Numbered from the stretch's first letter, positions 1 through 5,200 are shown. The stretch: 5,200 bases of DNA from Microbacteriaceae bacterium (GCA_016463265.1 JAEMRP010000073.1:1-5200), one strand, 5' to 3'. Program-made: numbers and translations. The notes: generated by a model from the sequence alone, not told the origin.

Positions 1-89
1 TCGAACCGACGCTTGGTGCGTCGGTGCGAGTGCGAAATGCTGTGTCCGAAACCAGGAACGGCTCCGGTCACCTGGCACACTGCTGCCAT
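1..89 (-). CDS. rpmB: Ribosomal protein L28 (bL28), N-terminal part; gene runs off the left edge
   Basis: Reading the minus strand from an ATG at 89 gives 29 residues, beginning [16 protein letters not shown] and continuing with a basic [11 protein letters not shown] stretch. This is the conserved N-terminus of bacterial L28, a small basic protein of the large ribosomal subunit that binds 23S rRNA; actinobacterial L28 begins almost identically. The start is fixed by a strong Shine-Dalgarno (AAGGAG) 6 nt upstream. The rest of the protein, normally about 60-80 residues in all, lies outside the window. Cys5 is visible, but a zinc-binding (C+) or zinc-free (C-) form cannot be told from this part. 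The gene follows zur on the same strand after 141 nt. In many actinobacteria rpmB-rpmG-rpsN paralogues belong to the Zur regulon, but I find no Zur-type box directly upstream here. Identity is close to certain; zinc control is only a possibility. Confidence 0.95.
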   Translation of the reverse strand, partial: MAAVCQVTGAVPGFGHSISHSHRRTKRRF

Positions 90-95
90 GGTTTT

Positions 96-101
96 CTCCT
101 T
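96..101 (-). promoter_or_regulatory. Shine-Dalgarno of rpmB
   Basis: AAGGAG on the minus strand lies 6 nt before the ATG at 89. It decides the rpmB start and is the strongest ribosome binding site in the window, in contrast to the leaderless-looking genes elsewhere. Confidence 0.85.
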
Positions 102-108
102 GTATTTA

Positions 109-190
109 CCGTGGGGGACGAACCCCACCCAAGATCACTTGTCTGCAACCGTTTCGGTGAAACAGTCGCGGCGTGCGCGCGTTAACGCGC
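109..190 (-). promoter_or_regulatory. Structured 5' leader of rpmB with three short stems
   Basis: In transcript order the minus strand contains three perfect inverted repeats. The first is GCGCGTTAACGCGC at 190-177 (5-bp stem, TTAA loop). The second is GTTTCACCGAAAC at 163-151 (5-bp stem, 3-nt loop). The third is GTGGGG/CCCCAC at 128-111 (6-bp stem, 6-nt loop TTCGTC), ending about 10 nt before the Shine-Dalgarno. None is followed by a T-run, so they do not look like ordinary intrinsic terminators. They could form a regulatory leader of the ribosomal protein gene, end the zur transcript by another mechanism, or be chance G+C-rich stems. The repeats are seen directly; a role is inference, and I do not recognise a known leader family. 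Confidence 0.4.
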
Positions 191-199
191 AGCCTCTCA

Positions 200-228
200 A
201 GGGTACGCGATTAAACCGCGACACACAA
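200..228 (-). promoter_or_regulatory. Candidate promoter for rpmB
   Basis: On the minus strand TTGTGT (228-223, three matches to TTGACA) is followed after 17 nt by TACCCT (205-200), which fits the actinobacterial TANNNT -10 pattern. Transcription would start near 194-192 and give a leader of roughly 105 nt containing the stems at 109-190. The promoter begins just after the zur stop codon. The -35 match is modest. Confidence 0.35.
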
Positions 229-230
229 AC

Positions 231-602
231 TCAGGCGGAACAGGCGGCGCATCGGCCATAAATGTCGGCGATGTGCGAGTCGGTCACGAATCCGTGTTCG
301 TGGGCCGTTCGTGCCGCCCACTCCTCGATTTCACCGCCATCCACTTCGACGGTTGCGGCGCATTCGGTGCACACCAGGTGGTGATGGTGGGCCGTTCCGC
401 ACGCCCGATAAACCTGTTCACCGCCTCGCGCGACAGTGTCGGCTAATCCTTCGTCAACCAGCGCCTGAAGCGTTCGATAAACGGTTGCTAGCGACGGCGC
501 GTCGTTTCCCAGCAGAACGTGAAGCTGTTGCGCAGAGACGAAGTCGGTGGCCTCGGTCAACGCGTCGATCACAGCCGTTCGTTGTTTGGTGGTGCGCTTC
601 AC
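231..602 (-). CDS. zur: Zinc uptake regulator Zur (Fur-family repressor)
   Basis: This 123-residue Fur-family protein is near the short end of the family. The N-terminal winged-helix domain spans about residues 1-68, with recognition helix SLATVYRTLQALVDEGLAD at 37-55. The dimerisation and metal domain follows, with HHHH at 72-75, C78-x-x-C81 and C118-x-x-C121 as the structural zinc site. Cys68, the 72-75 histidines, Glu93 and His110 keep the spacing of the ligands I recall for Mycobacterium tuberculosis FurB/Zur, which favours Zur over Fur, PerR or Mur. With zinc bound it should repress zinc-uptake and zinc-sparing genes. The start is GTG at 602; the preceding GTGGGG is too close to be a good Shine-Dalgarno, so translation is probably coupled to the upstream gene, whose stop ends 9 nt before. 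The Zur-type boxes at 881-924 suggest autoregulation. Family membership is near certain and zinc specificity is a strong inference. Confidence 0.9.
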   Translation of the reverse strand: MKRTTKQRTAVIDALTEATDFVSAQQLHVLLGNDAPSLATVYRTLQALVDEGLADTVARGGEQVYRACGTAHHHHLVCTECAATVEVDGGEIEEWAARTAHEHGFVTDSHIADIYGRCAACSA

Positions 603-611
603 CCCACGAGC

Positions 612-890
612 CTAGTCGTGGTCTTTCGCACCCTTGATGTGAATGTGGTCGTCGTGATGTTCGATACCGTGTTCTTTGTCGAGGTCTTCGTGGATTTCAT
701 GGCGAAGTCGCGGCAGCAACCATCGCTTGTAAACCACACCATACAAAAACGCGACAAAGAGTCCGTCGAACACCACTTGCCAGATCAGTTCCGAAAAGAT
801 GTGGGCCGGGTCAAGCGTTATCGACCACAATTCATCCCAAAATGACATTCCTGCTTCGTGCGCCTCCGCGGCGAGCTTATTGATAATCAT
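612..890 (-). CDS. Small single-span membrane protein with His/acidic-rich C-terminal tail, Zur-linked, function unknown
   Basis: I do not recognise this family. From ATG at 890 it has 92 residues. A polar, amphipathic N-terminus (1-34, with tryptophans 18 and 22) precedes one hydrophobic segment at about 35-54. Lys55, Arg56, Arg61 and Arg63 follow directly, which by the positive-inside rule puts the C-terminus in the cytoplasm. The tail (64-92) holds eight histidines (64, 67, 74, 78, 79, 82, 84, 91) and ten Asp/Glu, as expected of a zinc-binding tail. It lies directly upstream of zur, with 9 nt between stop and start, and a Zur-type box covers its start codon. A role in zinc handling at the membrane (buffer, chaperone, transporter partner) is inference. 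GTG at 896 is an in-frame alternative giving 94 residues; ATG 890 is preferred because it sits exactly 6 nt after the -10 element, as in the two other leaderless-looking genes here. There is no Shine-Dalgarno. Confidence 0.8.
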   Translation of the reverse strand: MIINKLAAEAHEAGMSFWDELWSITLDPAHIFSELIWQVVFDGLFVAFLYGVVYKRWLLPRLRHEIHEDLDKEHGIEHHDDHIHIKGAKDHD

Positions 891-895
891 TCTCA
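881..895 (-). promoter_or_regulatory. Zur/Fur-type box over the start codon of the His-rich membrane protein gene
   Basis: TGAGAATGATTATCA on the minus strand is a 7-1-7 inverted repeat with a single mismatched pair. It differs at one base from the classic Fur 7-1-7 consensus TGATAATGATTATCA and at two from the actinobacterial Zur consensus as I recall it (TGAAAATGATTTTCA). It covers the predicted transcription start and the ATG at 890. Because the gene two positions downstream encodes Zur, Zur is the likely binder; Fur cannot be excluded from sequence alone. Confidence 0.75.
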
Positions 896-896
896 C

Positions 897-925
897 ACAC
901 TAGCAGTGATGAGAACGATTCGCAA
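897..925 (-). promoter_or_regulatory. Promoter of the small membrane protein-zur operon
   Basis: TTGCGA (925-920) and TAGTGT (902-897) are separated by exactly 17 nt on the minus strand; the -10 fits TANNNT. Only 6 nt separate the -10 from ATG 890, so the transcript is probably leaderless. The promoter lies in the 38-nt gap after the bkdC stop, which gives the zinc unit its own start. The flanking boxes at 881-895 and 910-924 cover the start site and the -35. Confidence 0.65.
910..924 (+). promoter_or_regulatory. Second, weaker Zur-type box over the -35
   Basis: TGAGAACGATTCGCA matches the Zur consensus TGAAAATGATTTTCA at 11 of 15 positions and keeps the central GATT. Its centre is 29 bp from that of the stronger box, roughly three helical turns, and it overlaps the -35 hexamer at 920-925. 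Position and similarity suggest a second repressor dimer site; alone it would be too weak to call. Confidence 0.45.
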
Positions 926-928
926 TAA

Positions 929-2269
929 CTAGTCCAGTAGCATCGCTGGTTCTTCGATGATGCTCGCGATGTCCGCCAAGAATCGACTGGCAACATCACC
1001 GTCGACGACCCGGTGGTCGAAGGAGGCGCCAATCGTCGTTACAGAGCGAACCTCGACGCGACCATCGACGACCCAAGGCTTTTGCTTGATCGCACCGAGA
1101 ACGACAATGCTGACTTCACCGGGGTTGATGATGGGGGTTCCGGTATCAACGCCGAACGAGCCAAGATTGGTGATTGTGATTGTGCCGTTCGACATGTCAT
1201 CAATCGTCGTCTTGCCGTCGCGAGCCGTCACCGTGAGGTTCTCAAGCCCAAGTGCCAACTGCTTCATGTTGAGCGTGTGCGCCTCTTTGACGTTCGGCAC
1301 GATGAGACCGCGCGGGGTCGCCGCCGCAATACCGAGGTTGACATAGTGGTGAACGATGATGTCCTTGTCGGTCCACGACGAGTTCACGTTCGGGTTGCGC
1401 TGAACCGCCCAGATGACGGCCCGCGCCATGACGAGGAGGGGCGAAACGCGAATCCCCTGGAAATCGGGCGATGCCTTGAGGCGCTTGACGAAGTCCATCG
1501 TTCGCGTCGCGTCGACGTCGACGAAGACCGACACGTGCGGAGCTTCGAACTTTGACTTGACCATCGCGGTCGCGATCGCTTTACGCACGCCCTTAACGGG
1601 AATGAATTCCTCGCGCTCACTCGGCCATTCGGGGGTTTCCACATTCCGGAAAACGGTCTTGACCTGAGATTGACGAACCACATCGTCACGCGTGACCTCG
1701 CCGCGTGCCCCCGTCGCCAACACCTTGGCGATATCAACGCCGAGTTCTTTCGCGAGCTTGCGCACAGGGGGCTTCGCCATGACGGGGGCTGCTCCGGCTG
1801 GTGGGTACACGACGGGTTCCCCGTCTGGCGTGGCGCTGGGAGTTTCGGCAGAAGTGCTGGGCGGGGTGCGCGAACCTCGTCGTGACGTCACCTGGCCGGC
1901 ACTTCCATAACCGACAAGGACCGCCTCTGCGGCGGGTTCCGTCTTGCCCTTCCCCTTAGCCTTGGTGTCCGGCGCAGGGGTTGCAACCACTGGTTCGGGA
2001 GCGGAGTGAAGGGTCGCGGGAACCCCGGTCTCGGAATCGACTTGAATGATCGGAGTGCCGACGGGCACGGTGTCACCTTCGCCGACAAGCAGTGCCACGA
2101 TGGTTCCCGCGAACGGGCTGGGCAACTCAACGAGAGACTTCGCCGTCTCGATCTCAACCAAAATGTCGTTCACGGCGACGACATCGCCCTTTTTCACTCG
2201 CCACTGGACTATTTCGGCCTCGGTCAGGCCCTCACCAACGTCGGGGAGTGGGAATTCAACTACGGCCAC
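929..2269 (-). CDS. bkdC: Dihydrolipoyl acyltransferase (E2) of a branched-chain 2-oxo acid dehydrogenase complex
   Basis: This 446-residue protein has the full E2 layout. One lipoyl domain (about 1-78) carries the lipoylated lysine at 44 in ETAKS. A long Ala/Pro/Lys-rich linker contains VLVGYG at 117-122, a motif I associate with actinobacterial branched-chain E2 proteins. The peripheral subunit-binding domain is at about 164-199 ([11 protein letters not shown]...GEVTRDDV). The catalytic acyltransferase domain runs from about 220 to the end, with the DHRVVDGD active-site motif at 418-425 (His419, Asp423). It moves the acyl group from E1-bound thiamine diphosphate, via lipoamide, to CoA, and forms the core of the complex in the cytoplasm. 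It starts with GTG at 2269, 2 nt after the bkdB stop, and is the last gene of the operon. A pyruvate or acetoin dehydrogenase E2 is the alternative; the neighbouring E1 alpha favours branched-chain substrates. Confidence 0.9.
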   Translation of the reverse strand: MAVVEFPLPDVGEGLTEAEIVQWRVKKGDVVAVNDILVEIETAKSLVELPSPFAGTIVALLVGEGDTVPVGTPIIQVDSETGVPATLHSAPEPVVATPAPDTKAKGKGKTEPAAEAVLVGYGSAGQVTSRRGSRTPPSTSAETPSATPDGEPVVYPPAGAAPVMAKPPVRKLAKELGVDIAKVLATGARGEVTRDDVVRQSQVKTVFRNVETPEWPSEREEFIPVKGVRKAIATAMVKSKFEAPHVSVFVDVDATRTMDFVKRLKASPDFQGIRVSPLLVMARAVIWAVQRNPNVNSSWTDKDIIVHHYVNLGIAAATPRGLIVPNVKEAHTLNMKQLALGLENLTVTARDGKTTIDDMSNGTITITNLGSFGVDTGTPIINPGEVSIVVLGAIKQKPWVVDGRVEVRSVTTIGASFDHRVVDGDVASRFLADIASIIEEPAMLLD

Positions 2270-2271
2270 GG

Positions 2272-3249
2272 TCAGTACCCTCTCGCTCGATCGACAGCGT
2301 CGAGAATGCGGTCAACGTCAGGAAGGAAGACGCCCTCGAGGTTCGCGGGTGGGAACGGAACGTCGAACCCGCTCACTCGCAAAACCGGTGACTGCAAGAA
2401 GTAGAACGCGCGTTCGGCCACGGTGGCTGCGATTTCCGAGCCCACGGACGCATTCCCCGGTGCTTCCTGCGCCACCACGAGTCGTCCCGTTTTCTCAACC
2501 GATGCGACGATGGGGTCGTAATCGACGGGGGACAGCGACCGTAAATCAATGACCTCGAGGCTGATCCCCTCGCTTGTGGCGACCTCGGCCGCATCGAGCA
2601 ACATCGCGACCATGGCTCCGTGTCCGACGACCGTGACGTCCGTTCCGGTCCGAACCACTCGCGACTGGTGCGCTGGCACCGGAGTGCCGTCGATGTCGAC
2701 GTCCCCCTTCGGCCAATAGCGCGCCTTCGGTTCGAGAAAAATGACGGGGTCGTTCGACTGAATCGCCTGTTGGATCATGTGGTAACCGTCGTTGGGCGTG
2801 GCCGGCGACAAGACGCGAAGCCCTGGCGTGTGCGCGAAATACGCCTCGGGGCTTTCCTGGTGGTGCTCGACCGCGCCGATGTGCCCGCCGTAGGGGATCC
2901 GGATAACGATGGGGAAGGACTGATCACCCTGGTGACGGGACGTTTGCTTGGCGAGTTGTGACACGATCTGGTCGAACGCGGGAAACACGAAACCGTCGAA
3001 TTGAATTTCGCAGACAGGACGGTATCCGCGCATGGCGAGTCCGATTGCCGTTCCGACGATTCCCGATTCTGCGAGCGGAGTGTCCAGAACGCGGTTCTCA
3101 CCGAATTCATTCTTAAGACCCTCCGTTACGCGGAAGACGCCACCGAGAGTGCCGATGTCTTCGCCCATCAGGAGAACTTTGTCGTTCTCGCGCATCGCAC
3201 GCTGGAGACCGAGGTTGATGGCTTTCGCCATCGACAGATTGTCGGTCAT
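2272..3249 (-). CDS. bkdB: E1 beta subunit of a branched-chain 2-oxo acid dehydrogenase
   Basis: The protein has 325 residues, the usual length for E1 beta. The N-terminal transketolase-type pyrimidine-binding domain (about 1-180) carries MGEDIG (28-33), the conserved Glu61 in [10 protein letters not shown] that activates the thiamine diphosphate aminopyrimidine, and the EHHQESPE segment (128-135) of the active site. The C-terminal transketolase domain (about 195-320) has VVGHGAMV and [12 protein letters not shown]. With E1 alpha it makes the heterotetramer that decarboxylates 2-oxo acids and reductively acylates lipoyl-E2. The ATG at 3249 overlaps the bkdA stop as ATGA, a sign of translational coupling, with a G-run (3256-3260) as a weak Shine-Dalgarno 6 nt upstream. 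Pyruvate dehydrogenase E1 beta is the main alternative label, because substrate specificity is not readable from this subunit. Confidence 0.92.
   Translation of the reverse strand: MTDNLSMAKAINLGLQRAMRENDKVLLMGEDIGTLGGVFRVTEGLKNEFGENRVLDTPLAESGIVGTAIGLAMRGYRPVCEIQFDGFVFPAFDQIVSQLAKQTSRHQGDQSFPIVIRIPYGGHIGAVEHHQESPEAYFAHTPGLRVLSPATPNDGYHMIQQAIQSNDPVIFLEPKARYWPKGDVDIDGTPVPAHQSRVVRTGTDVTVVGHGAMVAMLLDAAEVATSEGISLEVIDLRSLSPVDYDPIVASVEKTGRLVVAQEAPGNASVGSEIAATVAERAFYFLQSPVLRVSGFDVPFPPANLEGVFLPDVDRILDAVDRARGY
2278..2284 (-). promoter_or_regulatory. Shine-Dalgarno of bkdC
   Basis: GAGAGGG on the minus strand, inside the last codons of bkdB, lies 8 nt before the GTG at 2269. It supports that GTG as the bkdC start, which also gives the standard E2 N-terminus ([17 protein letters not shown]). 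Confidence 0.6.
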
Positions 3250-4358
3250 CGGTCACCCCCAAACGACGCCTCATAGTCGGCGAGCCAGGCCTTTTGCGCC
3301 GAGATCAATGGGTGTTCGTCCGTGTAAACGTGGTCAAACATGACGTCCGTGGACGGAGGCTTGAGCGCAAGGACTCGTGCACGAACATCCGCGGCGAGGT
3401 CTTCACCTTCCGCCTTTACTGTGGCGAAAAACTTGTCCGATTCGCCCTTGGCTCGCAGGAACTTTTCGAAACGCGCGATCGGGTCTCGTTCCTTCCACAG
3501 GTCCTCTTCGGATTGTTCACGATACTTCGTCGGGTCATCACTCGTCGTGTGCGCACCGAGGCGGTAGGTCTGGGCTTCGATGAACCGAGGGCCCTTGCCG
3601 CCGCGTGCGTCATCAAGTGCCACCTTCGTCACCGCATAGGAAATGAGAACGTCGTTGCCATCAATCTGGCACGAATCGATTCCAAACCCTTCGCCGCGCT
3701 TGTACAACGGGCTGCGTGACTGACGCGACACGGGGACAGAGATGGCGTATTGGTTGTTCTGTAGGAAAAAGACGATGGGCGACTGATAGGACTGCGCAAA
3801 AACGAAGGCCTCGCTAACATCCCCTTCGCTGGTTGCGCCATCACCGAAATAGACGATTGTCGCCTCGTCTGCATCCGGCTTGCCAGTTCCCGATTTGCCG
3901 TCCATCGCGATGCCCATCGCGTAGCCCGCGGCGTGCAACGCTTGTGTCCCGAGGACGAGTGTGTACAGACGGAACTTCGAGTCGTTGGGGTTCCAGCCGC
4001 CGTTCGTGACTCCACGGAGCAACGACAGGATCGCAACGGGATCAATCCCGCGAATTCGTGCTACCGCATGTTCGCGGTAGGACGGAAAAATGGTGTCTTG
4101 GTCGCGTGTCGCGAACCCCGAACCAACCTGTGCCGCTTCTTGACCGAGGCTCGGCACCCACAACGCGAGTTGACCCTGGCGTTGCAGGTTTCCCGACTCG
4201 ATATCGAATCGTCGCGTTACCACCATCTCGCGGTAGAAATTCTGAAGTTGCGCATCGCTCAATTTGTCAACGAGCGCACGATATTCCGCCGTCCGATCGC
4301 TTTCGACAAGAGTCCCGTCGATCGACAGCAGTTGAAGAGTTGCCTCGGTATACGGCAT
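3246..4358 (-). CDS. bkdA: E1 alpha subunit of a branched-chain 2-oxo acid dehydrogenase
   Basis: This 370-residue thiamine diphosphate-dependent dehydrogenase subunit carries the binding motif from GDG (172-174, in YFGDGATSEGD) to NN (201-202), which holds the Mg-diphosphate. YREMVVTRRFD (42-52) is followed by LQRQGQLALWVPSLGQEAAQVG (58-79); the LQRQG...GQEAAQ signature is typical of branched-chain rather than pyruvate E1 alpha. PSYREH (92-97) and the HTTSDDPTKYR loop near 265-275 are further family landmarks. It is the first gene of bkdA-bkdB-bkdC and would decarboxylate the 2-oxo acids of valine, leucine and isoleucine. The ATG at 4358 has no Shine-Dalgarno but sits 6 nt after a TANNNT -10, so the mRNA is probably leaderless. 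E3 (lipoamide dehydrogenase) must be encoded elsewhere. Many databases would name such a protein pyruvate dehydrogenase E1 alpha. Confidence 0.92.
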   Translation of the reverse strand: MPYTEATLQLLSIDGTLVESDRTAEYRALVDKLSDAQLQNFYREMVVTRRFDIESGNLQRQGQLALWVPSLGQEAAQVGSGFATRDQDTIFPSYREHAVARIRGIDPVAILSLLRGVTNGGWNPNDSKFRLYTLVLGTQALHAAGYAMGIAMDGKSGTGKPDADEATIVYFGDGATSEGDVSEAFVFAQSYQSPIVFFLQNNQYAISVPVSRQSRSPLYKRGEGFGIDSCQIDGNDVLISYAVTKVALDDARGGKGPRFIEAQTYRLGAHTTSDDPTKYREQSEEDLWKERDPIARFEKFLRAKGESDKFFATVKAEGEDLAADVRARVLALKPPSTDVMFDHVYTDEHPLISAQKAWLADYEASFGGDR

Positions 4359-4364
4359 GAGTCA

Positions 4365-4370
4365 AGACTA
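4365..4370 (-). promoter_or_regulatory. -10 element of the bkd operon promoter (leaderless)
   Basis: TAGTCT on the minus strand fits TANNNT and ends 6 nt before the bkdA ATG at 4358, placing the transcription start at or next to the A of the ATG. No convincing -35 is seen at 16-18 nt spacing (best TGCGCC at 4393-4388). Confidence 0.55.
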
Positions 4371-4401
4371 GCCGTAACGACGCGCGTGGCGCAGTCGGTC
4401 G

Positions 4402-4407
4402 TAGGCT
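4402..4407 (+). promoter_or_regulatory. -10 element for the YvlD-like gene (leaderless)
   Basis: TAGGCT on the plus strand fits TANNNT and ends 6 nt before the ATG at 4414, mirroring the bkdA arrangement. There is no Shine-Dalgarno before this ATG, which supports a leaderless transcript. The -35 region is not convincing. Confidence 0.5.
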
Positions 4408-4413
4408 GTTGGC

Positions 4414-4818
4414 ATGGCTCGATTGCTTTTGGCACTGATCATCAACACCGCCGCTCTGTGGATTGCAGACTCGTTCGTTGAGGGCATTCACCTGATTCCT
4501 TTCGACTCAGGCGAGGCGAACCTCGTTCTTTCCTATGCGGCAGTGGCCGCGGTGTTTGGAGTCGTCAACGCCGTTATCGGCAATTTCATTCGAATCGTTG
4601 CCTTCCCGCTGTACCTGCTGACGCTTGGACTGGTCGCCCTCCTCGTCAACGCCGGTCTGCTGATGCTCGTCTCTCAAGCGACGCCCTACATGGGCTTCGG
4701 TCTTGTGATCGACGATTTCTCGTGGGGTGTCATCGGCGCGCTCGTCATGTCCCTCTGCAATTGGCTGATCGGTATCGCGCTGCGCCCGTTTATGAGCCCG
4801 GTGTCCGTCACTCGCTAA
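4414..4818 (+). CDS. Small four-helix membrane protein, YvlD / phage_holin_4_2 family
   Basis: The 134-residue protein is almost wholly hydrophobic, with four predicted transmembrane segments at about 3-22, 36-56, 58-86 and 97-126. VFGVVNAVIGNFIRIVAFPLYLLTLGL (about 47-73) and the later LVIDDFSWGVIGALVMSLCNWLI match the pattern of the YvlD/DUF360 family, which domain databases label 'phage holin family 4'. Members are common, single chromosomal genes with no phage around them, so the holin label should not be read as a lysis function; the YvlD operon of Bacillus is linked to envelope stress. Function here is unknown. It is transcribed divergently from bkdA across 55 bp and converges on the hydrolase gene, overlapping its 3' end by 11 bp. 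Confidence 0.8.
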   Translation: MARLLLALIINTAALWIADSFVEGIHLIPFDSGEANLVLSYAAVAAVFGVVNAVIGNFIRIVAFPLYLLTLGLVALLVNAGLLMLVSQATPYMGFGLVIDDFSWGVIGALVMSLCNWLIGIALRPFMSPVSVTR

Positions 4819-5200
4819 GCGTCGATCGGAACCACATCGCGGTTCCGTGACCATCGATTCGGAGCCGGTCCTCAAGTCTCAACAGTCCTGGGTCCCGGAC
4901 ACGTTCAACCCTCCCGAGTGACTGCTGATAGTTCTTTGCAAGATGCGCATCGGTGCCCGTTGCACGAGGTTCGGTATGCACCATCCACGTGGTGCCCGCT
5001 GTCCCGCGAATTACTCCACCCAACGCGGGAACGGGGTCCTCGGGGTGCACAACGTGAACGATGGGAACATTCGCCGGTGACTCGACGAGGCCTGCAGGTG
5101 TGCCCGCCGTGAATACTGCCTCCACCGAGTAGCGACCCGAGTTTGCGATCGCCAGCGCAATCGCTCCACCCTGTGAGTGTCCGGTGAGGACGATGGGTGT
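4808..5200 (-). CDS. Alpha/beta-hydrolase (lipase/esterase-like), C-terminal part; start lies beyond the right edge
   Basis: The frame is open from the window edge to a TGA at 4810-4808 and shows the last 130 residues. The first visible residues, TPIVLTGHSQGGAIALAIA, contain the nucleophile elbow G-x-S-x-G (GHSQG, Ser at visible residue 9) followed by a helix, the hallmark of serine alpha/beta-hydrolases. A plausible catalytic acid is Asp55 in VVHPEDPVP and a plausible catalytic His is His86 in TDAHLAKNY, so the full triad may be present in the right order and spacing. Substrate is unknown; lipase or esterase-like is the safest label. A signal peptide or membrane anchor, if any, would be in the missing N-terminus. 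A GTG at 5125 is internal and should not be taken as the start. The 3' end overlaps the convergent YvlD-like gene by 11 bp. Confidence 0.8.
   Translation of the reverse strand, partial: TPIVLTGHSQGGAIALAIANSGRYSVEAVFTAGTPAGLVESPANVPIVHVVHPEDPVPALGGVIRGTAGTTWMVHTEPRATGTDAHLAKNYQQSLGRVERVRDPGLLRLEDRLRIDGHGTAMWFRSTLSE
4822..4857 (+). terminator. Possible hairpin after the YvlD-like gene, without a T-run
   Basis: CGGAACC (4827-4833) pairs with GGTTCCG (4841-4847) around a 7-nt loop, and TCGAT (4822-4826) can pair with ATCGA (4853-4857) across a 5-nt bulge. It begins 4 nt after the stop codon at 4818. No T-run follows, so intrinsic termination is doubtful; the segment also encodes the C-terminus of the opposing hydrolase. 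Confidence 0.3.

Noticed and set aside
111..128. GTGGGG/CCCCAC stem as an intrinsic terminator of zur
   Set aside because: No T-run follows on the minus strand; it is directly followed by the rpmB Shine-Dalgarno, so it was treated as part of the leader.
151..163. GTTTCGGTGAAAC as a Zur box for rpmB
   Set aside because: It is a palindrome but lacks the TGA-AATNATT-TCA core seen in the boxes at 881-924; a short RNA stem is the simpler reading.
13..261. Plus-strand open frame of 82 codons at the left edge
   Set aside because: It runs antisense through rpmB, its leader and the zur end, with no recognisable protein features; the minus-strand L28 reading explains the start of this region.
519..845. 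Plus-strand frame with a Val/Phe-rich stretch, antisense to zur and the small membrane protein
   Set aside because: The hydrophobic run is the complement of the His/Asp-rich tail codons (GTG/GTC opposite CAC/GAC), not an independent membrane protein.
1013..1555. Plus-strand frame of 180 codons antisense to bkdC
   Set aside because: Charged, low-complexity Arg/Asp-rich translation typical of the reverse strand of a high-G+C gene; the E2 catalytic domain on the minus strand is unambiguous.
3933..4481. Plus-strand frame of 182 codons across bkdA and the divergent promoter region
   Set aside because: It is antisense to the E1 alpha N-terminus and also overlaps the start of the YvlD-like gene in another frame; no family features.
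4414..4818. Prophage remnant suggested by the 'holin' family label
   Set aside because: The protein fits the chromosomal YvlD-type family, and no endolysin, integrase, att site or other phage gene is present.

Overview
The window looks like chromosomal DNA of a moderately G+C-rich actinobacterium, most likely from the Microbacteriaceae or a close relative. The grounds are the ribosomal protein L28 N-terminus (begins [16 protein letters not shown]), GTG starts, and promoters with a TANNNT -10 element placed exactly 6 nt before the ATG, the leaderless design common in actinobacteria. The family assignment is from recalled protein features and was not checked by a search. I see no mobile element, tRNA, rRNA or CRISPR array.

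Layout. Positions 1-89 (minus) hold the start of rpmB (L28). Its 141-nt upstream region (90-230) carries a candidate promoter, three perfect short stems and a strong Shine-Dalgarno. Positions 231-890 (minus) form a two-gene zinc unit: a small, apparently undescribed membrane protein with a His/Asp/Glu-rich tail, then zur (zinc-dependent Fur-family repressor). The promoter of this unit carries two Fur/Zur-type boxes, one over the -35 and one over the start codon, so the unit is probably Zur-autoregulated. Positions 929-4358 (minus) are a tight three-gene operon, bkdA-bkdB-bkdC (E1 alpha, E1 beta, E2), for a branched-chain 2-oxo acid dehydrogenase complex; no E3 gene is present here. A 55-bp divergent promoter region separates bkdA from a plus-strand four-helix membrane protein of the YvlD/phage_holin_4_2 family (4414-4818). 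This converges on, and overlaps by 11 bp, the 3' end of an alpha/beta-hydrolase gene that enters from the right edge (4808-5200, minus).

How the genes work together. E1 alpha/beta decarboxylate branched-chain 2-oxo acids and E2 transfers the acyl group to CoA, supplying acyl-CoA for energy and for iso/anteiso fatty acid primers. Zur plus the His-rich protein form a separate zinc-homeostasis module just downstream, beside a ribosomal protein gene of the kind often linked to zinc control in actinobacteria. The most noteworthy object is the Zur-boxed gene for the His-rich membrane protein.
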